Source: Microcella sp.
GTDB lineage: Bacteria > Actinomycetota > Actinomycetes > Actinomycetales > Microbacteriaceae
Assembly (NCBI GenBank): GCA_020216895.1
Contig: JAIWOM010000032.1
Coordinates: 1 to 10,324, forward strand
Length of the DNA: 10,324 bases
Direction: 5' to 3'
The translations under genes and the position numbers were made by a program. Below are positions 1 to 9,946 of this stretch, piece after piece. Position 1 is the stretch's first letter. Every line of letters begins with the position of its first letter. The notes under the pieces were generated by a model. The model worked only from the letters and a program-made list of their open reading frames with translations. It searched no databases and was not told the DNA's origin.

Positions 1-438
1 GGCCCAGTGGGCGCGCAGACGCAGGCCCGGCAGCCGCGAGTCGTGCGAGAGGCGGTAGGCGGGCACGGGGTCATCGGCGCCGAGCAGGCCGAACAGGGCG
101 GAGTGCACCAGGAGGTGCTCCGAGGCGCGCGCGCGGGCATCCGTCGCCCAGTCGGCCACGGCGAGGGCGTCGTACAGCACCCCCGTGTAGCGCTCGATCG
201 CGGGCATCGTCGGGCTGGTGCGCAGCGCACGGTTGCGCGGCAGTTCGGCAGCGGCGGCCTTCGCGCTCAGCTTCAGCGCGCGCGCCGCCGCCTCGGGGTC
301 GCCTGCCAGCCGCTCGACGGTATCGAGCACCGTGCGCCGGGCATCCGTCAGAGCGGGGAACGACAGGCGCTCGAGCTCGAGCGGTCCGCCTGCTCCCCCG
401 TCGCGCTTCGTCTCCGACGGGGGCAGCAGGAATCTCAC
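1..438 (-). CDS. yaaA: YaaA-family (DUF328/UPF0246) peroxide stress protein, partial (C-terminus beyond window)
   Basis: The first 146 codons of a reading frame that stays open to the left edge; the C-terminal part is outside the window. The start is a GTG giving (M)RFLLPPSETKRDGG. The LLPPSETK opening is the hallmark N-terminus of the YaaA family, so I chose this GTG; I see no ATG upstream in frame. Further family segments are KAAAAELPRNRALRTSP (about 60-76), RYTGVLYDAL (83-92) and LFGLLGADDPVPAYRLS (115-131), matching the YTGL...SGLYGVL...PYRL pattern of E. coli YaaA. In E. coli the protein lowers intracellular free iron and limits oxidative DNA damage during peroxide stress; its biochemistry is only partly understood. 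The gene follows atpC after 25 bp on the same strand, with no clear Shine-Dalgarno, so it may be co-transcribed with the atp operon. Family assignment is firm; function in this organism is inferred. Confidence 0.85.
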   Translation of the reverse strand, partial: MRFLLPPSETKRDGGAGGPLELERLSFPALTDARRTVLDTVERLAGDPEAAARALKLSAKAAAAELPRNRALRTSPTMPAIERYTGVLYDALAVADWATDARARASEHLLVHSALFGLLGADDPVPAYRLSHDSRLPGLRLRAHWA

Positions 439-463
439 GGCCGAGCCGTCCGGCCGCACGCAG

Positions 464-724
464 CTAGAGGAGCGCGGCGGCGCCGGCGACGATCGTGACG
501 GTGTTGTTCTCGACCGAGAGGAAGCCGTCCTCCGCCTGGGCGATGATGACGTCGCCCTCGGTCGGGGTGATGCGCACCTCGCCCGCGCTCAGGATGCCCA
601 GCAGGGGCTCGTGGCCCGGCAGCACACCGATCTCGCCCTCGGTGGTGCGCGCCACGATCTGCTTGGCGCGCCCCGACCAGACCTCGCGGTCGGCCGAGAC
701 GACGCTCACCGTGAGCTCGGCCAT
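464..724 (-). CDS. atpC: F1Fo ATP synthase subunit epsilon (short form)
   Basis: An 86-residue F1 epsilon subunit, the part of the central stalk that binds gamma and the c-ring. I start it at the ATG giving MAELTVSVVSADREVWSG, not at an in-frame ATG 11 codons upstream, because epsilon proteins begin this way, the upstream extension overlaps the end of atpD, and AAGGAG (736-741, inside atpD) sits 11 nt before this ATG. The whole N-terminal beta-sandwich is present, with the typical GEIGVLPGHEPLLGIL (about 30-45) and a final strand NNTVTIVAGAAALL. The protein stops there. E. coli epsilon is roughly 50 residues longer, with a C-terminal helical hairpin that inhibits ATP hydrolysis; that hairpin is absent, and no frameshift is evident because the next gene begins 25 bp later. 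Short epsilons are common in this part of the Actinobacteria. Only TAG-CC separates it from the atpD stop, so translational coupling is likely. Confidence 0.95.
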   Translation of the reverse strand: MAELTVSVVSADREVWSGRAKQIVARTTEGEIGVLPGHEPLLGILSAGEVRITPTEGDVIIAQAEDGFLSVENNTVTIVAGAAALL

Positions 725-726
725 GG

Positions 727-3113
<2,387 letters not shown>

Positions 3114-3173
3114 GTGCTGGTTCCGTTCCTTGGTCGTTTCGGGGGTGTGGTCGTCGCCGAGGCGAGCAGGATG

Positions 3174-3192
3174 CCGGGCGCGGCGCGCCCGG
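3174..3192 (-). other. Perfect 8-bp GC hairpin just after the atpA stop
   Basis: CCGGGCGC (3174-3181) and GCGCCCGG (3185-3192) are exact reverse complements around a 3-nt loop. The structure begins 5 nt past the atpA stop codon and ends about 60 nt before the atpG start. There is no run of T after it on the minus strand, so it is not a standard intrinsic terminator, and the operon must continue into atpG. Plausible roles are an RNase barrier that stabilises the atpA end, a processing site or a weak attenuator; this is inference from position and pairing only. A weaker hairpin (TCGC/GCGA, 3154-3165) follows in the same gap. Confidence 0.5.
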
Positions 3193-3196
3193 AGCC

Positions 3197-4831
3197 CTAC
3201 TTCTTGCGGCGGACGATCTTCTCCTGGTTGATGTCCTCGGCCTCGGTCGCCTCGAACTGCTCGTTGCCGGCGTGCACGCCGCCCTCCTCGCCGCCCTGGA
3301 AGGCGACGACGAAGGCGTCGACGGCCTTCTCGAGCTCGGCCTCGGTGGCGTCGTCGAGAACGTTCGTCTCGCGCAGCGTGGTGAGGATGCTCGTGTTGCG
3401 GCGGAGGTGGTCGAGCAGCTCGGCCTCGAAGCGCAGCACGTCGTCGACGTCGATCGTGTCGAGCTTGCCCTTGGTGCCGGCCCAGATCGAGACGACCTGC
3501 TCCTCGACCGGGTACGGCGAGTACTGCGGCTGCTTGAGCAGCTCGGTCAGGCGGGCGCCGCGCGCGAGCTGACGACGGCTGGCGGCGTCGAGGTCGCTCG
3601 CGAACATCGCGAAGGCCTCGAGCGAGCGGTACTGGGCCAGCTCGAGCTTGAGCGTGCCGGAGACCTTCTTGATGCTCTTGACCTGGGCGTCGCCACCGAC
3701 GCGCGAGACCGAGATACCCACGTCGACCGCGGGGCGCTGGTTCGCGTTGAACAGGTCGGACTGCAGGAAGATCTGGCCGTCGGTGATCGAGATCACGTTG
3801 GTCGGGATGTACGCCGAGACGTCATTGGCCTTCGTCTCGATGATCGGCAGACCGGTCATCGAGCCGGCGCCCAGCTCGTCCGAGAGCTTGGCGCAGCGCT
3901 CCAGCAGGCGGGAGTGCAGGTAGAAGACATCACCGGGGTACGCCTCGCGCCCCGGCGGGCGGCGCAGGAGGAGCGACACGGCGCGGTAGGCCTCGGCCTG
4001 CTTCGACAGGTCGTCGAAGATGATCAGGACGTGCTTGCCGCCGTACATCCAGTGCTGGCCGATGGCCGATCCGGTGTAGGGGGCGAGGTACTTGAAGCCG
4101 GCGGGGTCGGAGGCGGGAGCCGCGACGATGGTCGTGTACTCCATCGCGCCGGCCTCCTCGAGGGCGCCCTTCACCGCGGCGATGGTCGAGCCCTTCTGGC
4201 CGATGGCGACGTAGATGCAGCGCACCTGCTTGGTGACGTCGCCCGACTCCCAGTTCGCCTTCTGGTTGATGATCGTGTCGATCGCGATCGCGGTCTTGCC
4301 GGTCTGGCGGTCGCCGATGATCAGCTGGCGCTGGCCGCGGCCGACGGGGATCATGGCGTCGATGGCCTTGATGCCGGTCTGCAGGGGCTCGTGCACGCTC
4401 TTGCGCTGCATGACGCCGGGGGCCTGCAGCTCGAGGGCGCGGCGGCCCTCGCTGGCGATCTCGCCGAGGCCGTCGATCGGCGCACCGAGCGGGTCGACGA
4501 CGCGGCCGAGGTAGCCGTCGCCGACGGGCACCGAGAGCACCTCGCCCGTGCGGGTGACCTCCATGCCCTCGACGATGCCGGTGAACTCGCCGAGCACGAC
4601 GACACCGATCTCGTTCTCGTCGAGGTTCTGGGCGAGGCCCAGAGTGCCGTCGGCGAAGCGGATGAGCTCGTTGGCCATGACGCCCGGCAGGCCCTCGACG
4701 TGGGCGATGCCGTCGGCGGCGTCGATGACGTGACCGACCTCGGTGGCGACAGCCTTGCCGGGGGCGTAGGACTTCGCGAAGTTCTTCAGCGCGTCGCGGA
4801 TCTCGTCCGGGCTGATCGTCAGTTCTGCCAT
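3197..4831 (-). CDS. atpA: F1Fo ATP synthase subunit alpha, with charged C-terminal extension
   Basis: Non-catalytic nucleotide-binding F1 subunit, 544 residues, about 30 longer than E. coli alpha. The start [18 protein letters not shown] has AAGGGA (4837-4842) 5 nt upstream. Motifs in order: beta-barrel with [18 protein letters not shown] (40-57), Walker A GDRQTGKT (173-180), [12 protein letters not shown] (209-220), Walker [16 protein letters not shown] (269-283), [20 protein letters not shown] (290-309), and GISVSRVGG (372-380), whose R377 corresponds to the arginine finger completing the beta catalytic site. After the usual end near FQGG (511-514) there is a Glu-rich tail closing with [10 protein letters not shown]. 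Mycobacterial alpha subunits have a comparable extension that suppresses ATP hydrolysis by touching gamma; whether this tail does the same is inference. Small hairpins lie in both flanking gaps. Identity is certain. Confidence 0.99.
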   Translation of the reverse strand: MAELTISPDEIRDALKNFAKSYAPGKAVATEVGHVIDAADGIAHVEGLPGVMANELIRFADGTLGLAQNLDENEIGVVVLGEFTGIVEGMEVTRTGEVLSVPVGDGYLGRVVDPLGAPIDGLGEIASEGRRALELQAPGVMQRKSVHEPLQTGIKAIDAMIPVGRGQRQLIIGDRQTGKTAIAIDTIINQKANWESGDVTKQVRCIYVAIGQKGSTIAAVKGALEEAGAMEYTTIVAAPASDPAGFKYLAPYTGSAIGQHWMYGGKHVLIIFDDLSKQAEAYRAVSLLLRRPPGREAYPGDVFYLHSRLLERCAKLSDELGAGSMTGLPIIETKANDVSAYIPTNVISITDGQIFLQSDLFNANQRPAVDVGISVSRVGGDAQVKSIKKVSGTLKLELAQYRSLEAFAMFASDLDAASRRQLARGARLTELLKQPQYSPYPVEEQVVSIWAGTKGKLDTIDVDDVLRFEAELLDHLRRNTSILTTLRETNVLDDATEAELEKAVDAFVVAFQGGEEGGVHAGNEQFEATEAEDINQEKIVRRKK

Positions 4832-4849
4832 GTTCTTCCCTTATTCGTT

Positions 4850-4871
4850 CGAGCACCCGTGCGGCTGCTCG
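4850..4871 (-). other. Short inverted repeat in the atpH-atpA leader
   Basis: CGAGCA (4850-4855) pairs exactly with TGCTCG (4866-4871) across a 10-nt loop. On the transcript the hairpin ends 18 nt before the atpA ATG and leaves the Shine-Dalgarno (4837-4842) free just downstream. The 62-bp gap is unusual in an operon where most neighbours are 2-23 bp apart, so it could hold a translation or stability element that raises alpha output. A 6-bp stem in GC-rich DNA can also be chance; I give it modest weight. Confidence 0.35.
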
Positions 4872-4893
4872 TCTGGTTGTCGGTGAGCTGCGC

Positions 4894-5685
4894 CTAGCCG
4901 GCGAGCTGAAGTCTCACATCCGCCAGGCGCGACGAGATGCTGCCGTCGATGACCTCATCGCCGACCTGCACCCGCACTCCGCCGACGAGGGTGGCGTCGA
5001 CGACCTGGTTGATGACGTGCTCGCGGCCGTAGCGGCGCGCGATGCTGGCGGTGACCGCGGCGAGCTGCGATGCCGAGAGCGGACGGGCGACCGTCACGGT
5101 CGCGACGCCCTTGCCGCTGGTGTCGGCCACCGTGGTGACCGCGCTACGCACCAGCTCGCCGATGCGGCGTCCGCGGGGCTGCTGCACGAGGTGCTCGGCG
5201 ATCGCGACCGTCTGCGGCAGCGCGGCGGTGCCGAGGAGGCCGGTCACGAGCGACCGCTTGCCCTCGGCCGTGCCGCGCTTGCTGCCGATCGCGAGCTCGA
5301 GCTCGGCATCCGACGTGATCGCACGACCGAGCTCGAAGAGCTCGGCCTCGATGCGGCCGGTCTCCGACGCCGAGGCGGCGATGGCACGGATGCCCAGCTC
5401 CTCGATGCCGGCGAGCAGGTCGTCCCCGCTCGACCAGCGGCTGCTCACGACGACGTCGAGCAGGCCGCGAGCCGTGGCGCCGAGCTGCGCGAACACCGTC
5501 GCGACGAGGGCCCGGGTACCGGCGGCATCGGCGGACGGATTGGCGAGCGCGCTCAGCAGCTGCGGCGAGGAACCGATCGTGCGGGCGGCGGCGAGCAGCT
5601 GCTCGCCGGCCGCCAGGTCGACGCCCTTCGCGGCGGCCAGCGCGGTGCGGGCCGTCTCGAGAGCGCTGCGCGTCGCGGAGCCCAT
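4894..5685 (-). CDS. atpH: F1Fo ATP synthase subunit delta (OSCP homologue)
   Basis: Peripheral stalk subunit that ties the top of F1 to the b dimer; 263 residues. This is longer than the 177-residue E. coli delta but in the range I expect for actinobacterial delta proteins. The N-terminal part is an Ala-rich helical bundle (about 1-110), with ANPSADAAGTRALVATVFAQ at 48-67. The C-terminal part carries the OSCP/delta signature: VATVTVARPLSASQLAAVTA (193-212), then VINQVVDATLVGGVRVQVGD (224-243), closing with GSISSRLADVRLQLAG. The ATG lies 2 nt past the atpF stop (TAG-CG-ATG), so coupling to atpF is likely. It is a separate gene here, unlike mycobacteria, where delta is fused to a b-like segment. 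The stop is followed by a 62-bp gap before atpA. Confidence 0.96.
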   Translation of the reverse strand: MGSATRSALETARTALAAAKGVDLAAGEQLLAAARTIGSSPQLLSALANPSADAAGTRALVATVFAQLGATARGLLDVVVSSRWSSGDDLLAGIEELGIRAIAASASETGRIEAELFELGRAITSDAELELAIGSKRGTAEGKRSLVTGLLGTAALPQTVAIAEHLVQQPRGRRIGELVRSAVTTVADTSGKGVATVTVARPLSASQLAAVTASIARRYGREHVINQVVDATLVGGVRVQVGDEVIDGSISSRLADVRLQLAG

Positions 5686-5687
5686 CG

Positions 5688-6242
5688 CTACTTGGCCGCC
5701 TTCGTCGTCGCGGTGTCGCTCTCGAGCTCGGCGAGGAAGCGGTCGACGAGGGCGCTCGCGCGCTTGTCATCCGACAGGGTCTCGCCGATCACGCCGCTGG
5801 CGAGGTCGAGCGCGAGCGAGCCGACCTCGGCCCGCAGCGAGACGAGCGCCGCCTGGCGCTCGGCCTCGATCTGCAGCTGAGCGTTCGCGGTGATGCGCGC
5901 GGCCTCGGCCTGCGCGCTCTCCTTGAGCTCAGCGAGGATCGCCGCGCCCTCGGCGCGGGCCTGCTCGCGGATCTTCGCGGCCTCGGCTCGCCCCTCGGCG
6001 AGCAGCGCGTTGTACTGCTCGAGGGCCGCCTGGGCCTCGGCCTGGGCCGACTCGGCCTTCGCGATCCCGCCCTCGATGAGCGCAGCGCGCTCGTCGAGCG
6101 TCTTCTGCATGCGCGGCAGGACGACCCGCCAGAACAGCAGCAGGACGAGGATGAACGGGATGAGCGAGTAGACGATGTCGTACCACGCCGGAAGCAGCGG
6201 GTTCGGGGTCTCCTCCGCCGCAACGATGAGCTCTGCGAGCAT
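5688..6242 (-). CDS. atpF: F1Fo ATP synthase subunit b
   Basis: Peripheral stalk subunit b, 184 residues. It has a short N-terminal segment (1-22), a single membrane helix at about 24-42 (VYSLIPFILVLLLFWRVVLP, with R39 near its cytoplasmic end), then a long Ala/Glu/Arg-rich coiled coil (about 45-150) of the RAALIEGGIAKAESAQAEAQ kind, and a delta-binding C-terminal region with ASGVIGETLSDDKRASALVD (148-167). In F-type enzymes two b chains form the stator that holds alpha3beta3 against rotation. The ATG is preceded by AGGAA at suitable spacing and lies 10 bp after the atpE stop. There is one b gene only; no b' paralogue and no b-delta fusion occurs in the window. The stop nearly abuts the atpH start. 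Confidence 0.97.
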   Translation of the reverse strand: MLAELIVAAEETPNPLLPAWYDIVYSLIPFILVLLLFWRVVLPRMQKTLDERAALIEGGIAKAESAQAEAQAALEQYNALLAEGRAEAAKIREQARAEGAAILAELKESAQAEAARITANAQLQIEAERQAALVSLRAEVGSLALDLASGVIGETLSDDKRASALVDRFLAELESDTATTKAAK

Positions 6243-6252
6243 GTGCGGATTC

Positions 6253-7428
<1,176 letters not shown>

Positions 7429-7433
7429 TCACC

Positions 7434-7463
7434 ACCCTACCAAGAGAACGGGGGCCCGCCGAA
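7434..7463 (-). promoter_or_regulatory. Possible promoter ahead of atpB
   Basis: On the minus strand TAGGGT (7434-7439) fits the actinobacterial TAnnnT -10 pattern. An 18-nt spacer leads back to TTCGGC (7458-7463), a poor -35. Transcription would begin near 7427 and give a leader of about 40 nt. The position, inside the only sizeable gap between the upstream genes and the core atp genes, is what makes it credible; the sequence match is weak. Confidence 0.3.
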
Positions 7464-7518
7464 CGCGAAAAGGGGTCGCGACCGGGCCTTCCAAGCTTTC
7501 TCTTAGTCGAGGCGGGCC
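7453..7518 (-). repeat. Nested inverted repeats in the 139-bp gap between the AtpI-like gene and atpB
   Basis: GGCCCGCC (7453-7460) is the exact reverse complement of GGCGGGCC (7511-7518), and GGCCCG (7453-7458) can alternatively pair with CGGGCC (7483-7488). Between them is the 10-bp perfect palindrome GGTCGCGACC (7474-7483). The arms could form two mutually exclusive RNA structures upstream of atpB, or the palindrome could bind a dimeric regulator. No T-run follows, so I do not call a terminator. The rest of the gap (7389-7433, 7519-7527) shows nothing recognisable. GC-rich DNA produces such pairings by chance. Confidence 0.35.
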
Positions 7519-7527
7519 GGACGCCGC

Positions 7528-8010
7528 TCAGAGGTCAGGGATCTCGTCCTTGCCGGGCAGGCGGACGTCGCTGACGTAGGGGACGCGCGACCGCGTGACG
7601 GCGATGATGTCGGTCACGAGACCGCCGAGCACCGCAGCCACGAGCGTGAAGAACAGCACCGTCGGCTCGACGAACGCGGCATCGCGCAGCGAGAAGACGA
7701 GCACGAGGAAGACGATGAACTTGATGATCCAGGCGCCGATGACGATGCCGAAGTACGCGGGCGACAGCAGGTCGCTGCCGGTCACCTGATCGGCCAGCAG
7801 GATGCTCGCCGCGGTCAGCGCGAGGAACACGAAGCCCATGCCCGCGCCGATGAGCGCGCTCAGCATGCCCTCGAGCTCGGCCACGAGCGCGCCGACGACG
7901 CTTCCCACGATGGCGATGGCGAACGAGACCCCCGCCCCGTAGATCAGGGCGCGGCGCAGGACGGGGGCGGCGGTGGACGGACGCTCGGCGTTCGAACGGG
8001 CGGCGGTCAT
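7528..8010 (-). CDS. AtpI-like / Rv1303-type four-helix membrane protein
   Basis: A 160-residue membrane protein with about four hydrophobic helices (roughly 21-44, 49-73, 86-108, 115-137), a charged N-terminus, and a cytoplasmic-looking tail RSRVPYVSDVRLPGKDEIPDL. Its place between a WecA-type gene and atpB is that of Rv1303 in mycobacteria and of atpI in other bacteria. The AtpI family is small, poorly conserved and implicated in c-ring assembly or Mg2+ supply, so the functional label rests mainly on location, size and topology. The ATG overlaps the stop of the upstream gene (ATGA) and has a near-perfect GGAGGAG at 8016-8022, five nt before it. The stop is 139 bp before atpB, so it may be transcribed with the upstream pair, with atpB, or with both. 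I see no catalytic motif. Confidence 0.75.
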   Translation of the reverse strand: MTAARSNAERPSTAAPVLRRALIYGAGVSFAIAIVGSVVGALVAELEGMLSALIGAGMGFVFLALTAASILLADQVTGSDLLSPAYFGIVIGAWIIKFIVFLVLVFSLRDAAFVEPTVLFFTLVAAVLGGLVTDIIAVTRSRVPYVSDVRLPGKDEIPDL

Positions 8011-9251
8011 CGGATCTCCTCCGGTCGGGCTTCGGCGAGGTGCTCGGGCGCGGGCGCGTCGAGCTCGTCGCTCAGGGGGTCGGGGGCGGCAGCATCCAGC
8101 GGATCGAAGCGGGCCAACGCCGCTTCACCCTCGGGCGCCGACTGGGCCACGGCCTCGATGCGCTTGCGGCGGCTGAGGGGCGCGAGCGTGACCGCGGTGC
8201 AGGCGATGAGGCCGACCACGACGGCGGTCAGCGCCCACCACCAGGGCCAGAACAAGAACAGCAGGGCGCCCACGGCCACCACGGCCGTCCAGGCGTAGAA
8301 GATCAGCACCGCGTGGAAGTGCGAGTGCCCCATGTCGAGCAGGCGGTGGTGCAGATGCTTGCGGTCGGCACTGAACGGCGACTTGCCGGCGCGCAGCCGC
8401 CGCAGCACCGCGAGGCCGAAGTCGAGCAGCGGCACGATCAGCACCGCGAACGGCAGGGCGAGCGGGATGAACGCGGGCACGAGCTGGCTGCGGTCGATGC
8501 CCGGGTCGATCTGGCCTGTCACCGAGATGGTCGAGACGGCCATGAGCATGCCGACGACCAGGGCTCCTCCGTCGCCCATGAAGATCTTGGCGGGGTGCCA
8601 GTTGAACGGCAGGAAGCCGGCGGTCGCGCCGAGCAGCACCGCCATGACGAGCGAGGCGAGGTTGAACGCTGTCTGCGCGGTGTCGATCGACAGCAGGTAG
8701 CTGTAGATGAAGAAGACCGTGCCCGCGATGATCGTCACGCCGGCCACGAGGCCGTCGAGGCCGTCGATGAAGTTGACCGCGTTCATGACGAGCACGACAG
8801 CGAGCACGGTCACGATCAGCGACAGGGTCGGCGAGAGCACCGTGATGCCGCCGTCGGGCCCGATCGGCAGCGAGGTGAGCTGCAGGCTCGACCAGGCGAG
8901 GAAGCCCGCGATGAGCAGCTGCCCGGCGAGCTTCGTCATCCAGTTGAGGTCGTACAGATCATCGACCACCCCCAGGCCGAGCATGACGAGCGCGGAGGCC
9001 ACGATGGCGATGATCGGGAACGGGTCGGCGTAGACCAGGTCGAACCAGCTGATCTGCGAGGCGATGACCAGAGCGGTGACGATGCCGATGACGATGGCGA
9101 TGCCGCCGAGGCGGGGGGTGGGCGTCGTGTGCACGTCGCGGTCGCGGATGCCCGGGTAGAGCTTGAAGCGGTGGCTGAGCCGCAGCACCGCCCACGAGGC
9201 TCCGAAGCTCACCACCCCTGCGATGAGGGCGACGAGCAGGTAGAAGGTCAC
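8007..9251 (-). CDS. wecA: Polyprenyl-phosphate HexNAc-1-phosphate transferase, WecA/TagO/MraY superfamily
   Basis: An integral membrane enzyme of 414 residues with about 10-11 hydrophobic helices. It is predicted to move a sugar-1-phosphate (in WecA, GlcNAc-1-P from UDP-GlcNAc) onto undecaprenyl or decaprenyl phosphate, starting an envelope glycan. Motifs in order: TPRLGG (45-50), the Mg2+ motif GVVDDLYDLN (94-103), NAVNFIDGLDGL (157-168), FNWHPAKIFMGDGGAL (216-231) with D227, and the HLHHRLLDMGHSHFH box (299-313). That last box fits WecA/TagO (HexNAc acceptors) rather than MraY. The start is a GTG overlapping the tsaC stop by 4 bp (GTGA). The tail (360-414) is soluble, Ala/Pro/Glu/Asp-rich and outside the conserved fold. 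The M. tuberculosis counterpart at this position, Rv1302, begins arabinogalactan linker synthesis; which glycan is served here is unknown. Confidence 0.9.
   Translation of the reverse strand: MTFYLLVALIAGVVSFGASWAVLRLSHRFKLYPGIRDRDVHTTPTPRLGGIAIVIGIVTALVIASQISWFDLVYADPFPIIAIVASALVMLGLGVVDDLYDLNWMTKLAGQLLIAGFLAWSSLQLTSLPIGPDGGITVLSPTLSLIVTVLAVVLVMNAVNFIDGLDGLVAGVTIIAGTVFFIYSYLLSIDTAQTAFNLASLVMAVLLGATAGFLPFNWHPAKIFMGDGGALVVGMLMAVSTISVTGQIDPGIDRSQLVPAFIPLALPFAVLIVPLLDFGLAVLRRLRAGKSPFSADRKHLHHRLLDMGHSHFHAVLIFYAWTAVVAVGALLFLFWPWWWALTAVVVGLIACTAVTLAPLSRRKRIEAVAQSAPEGEAALARFDPLDAAAPDPLSDELDAPAPEHLAEARPEEIR
8016..8022 (-). promoter_or_regulatory. Strong ribosome binding site for the AtpI-like gene
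   Basis: GGAGGAG on the minus strand, five nt before the ATG and within the last codons of the wecA-type gene. It fixes the start and, with the 4-bp ATGA overlap, indicates both re-initiation and fresh initiation are possible. Confidence 0.7.
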
Positions 9252-9931
9252 GCCGCCAGGTCCGCGCCGACGACGCGGAGGATCTCGGCCTCGGGGATCG
9301 CCCCCTGGCGCAGGATGCGGAGCTTGCCCTCGGGAAGGTGAAGGCTCGTCGCATCGACGATGGTGGAGACCCGCTCGGCGGCGTCGCCCGTGAGCGATTC
9401 CCCACCGAGGGCGCCGCCGTCGAGAATGACAGCGACCCGGTCGCCGAGCATCGCGAGCGCCTCCTGCGCGGTGGTCGCGGCGGGCATCCCGTTGATGTTG
9501 GCGCTCGTGACGGCGAGCGGGCCGGTGTCGGCAAGCAGGTGGCGCGCGTGGCGGTTGTCGGGCATGCGGAGCGCGACCGTGCCGCGCGACTCGCCGAGAT
9601 CCCAGGCGAGCGACTCGCGGGCCTCGACGACGACAGTGAGTGCGCCCGGCCAGAACTCCGCCACGAGCGCCTCGACCGGGGCGGGCACGCTCTCGGCGAG
9701 GGCGTTGAGGGTCGGGATGCCCGGGATGAGCACGGTGGGCGGCGCCTCACGGCTCGCCTCCTTCGCCGCGAGGAGGCGCTCGACCGCCGCGGGACGGAAG
9801 GCGTCGGCGGCGAGGCCGTAGACCGTGTCGGTCGGGATCACCACGAGCTCGCCGCGCCCGATGGCTCCGCGCGCGGCCCGCAGGCCCTCGAGAAGCTCGC
9901 TCTCGACGGAGCAGTCGTACACGGCGGTCAT
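9248..9931 (-). CDS. tsaC: L-threonylcarbamoyladenylate synthase (YrdC/TsaC/Sua5 family)
   Basis: A cytoplasmic enzyme of 227 residues that makes threonylcarbamoyl-AMP from threonine, bicarbonate and ATP, the first step of t6A formation at A37 of ANN-decoding tRNAs. Visible motifs are GELVVIPTDTVYGLAADA (27-44), AEFWPGALTVVVEA (91-104), GTVALRMPDNRHARHLL (117-133), GPLAVTSANINGMPA (137-151) with the SAN triad, and STIVDAT (189-195). It has a single domain; the extra Sua5 C-terminal domain is missing, so TsaC-like is the better name. The usual KxR motif appears as K57-E-A-S-R61, with Ala in the normal arginine place. The ATG has no good SD, but TACGAT lies 9 nt upstream, compatible with a leaderless or very short leader. 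It is the first gene of the leftward cluster and overlaps the wecA-type gene by 4 bp. Confidence 0.93.
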   Translation of the reverse strand: MTAVYDCSVESELLEGLRAARGAIGRGELVVIPTDTVYGLAADAFRPAAVERLLAAKEASREAPPTVLIPGIPTLNALAESVPAPVEALVAEFWPGALTVVVEARESLAWDLGESRGTVALRMPDNRHARHLLADTGPLAVTSANINGMPAATTAQEALAMLGDRVAVILDGGALGGESLTGDAAERVSTIVDATSLHLPEGKLRILRQGAIPEAEILRVVGADLAA

Positions 9932-9940
9932 GGTGCGTTC

Positions 9941-9946
9941 ATCGTA
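9941..9946 (-). promoter_or_regulatory. Candidate -10 box for the leftward cluster
   Basis: On the minus strand TACGAT matches the TAnnnT consensus and ends 9 nt before the tsaC ATG. Transcription from it would start within about 3 nt of the start codon, which would explain the lack of a Shine-Dalgarno. I see no convincing -35 at 17-18 nt. The match is short and could be chance. Confidence 0.3.

Noticed and set aside
3174..3192. Intrinsic terminator after atpA
   Set aside because: The stem is good, but no T-run follows on the minus strand, and termination here would cut off gamma, beta and epsilon, all needed for the enzyme.
3272..4897. 541-codon open frame on the plus strand opposite atpA
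   Set aside because: Mirror frame of atpA with low-complexity Asp/Val/Gly/Leu composition and no recognisable motif; GC-rich coding strands commonly lack stops in this frame.
8040..9341. 433-codon plus-strand frame opposite the wecA-type gene
   Set aside because: Very rich in His, Glu, Arg and Asp, a by-product of the codon bias of a membrane protein read backwards; no fold or start signal.
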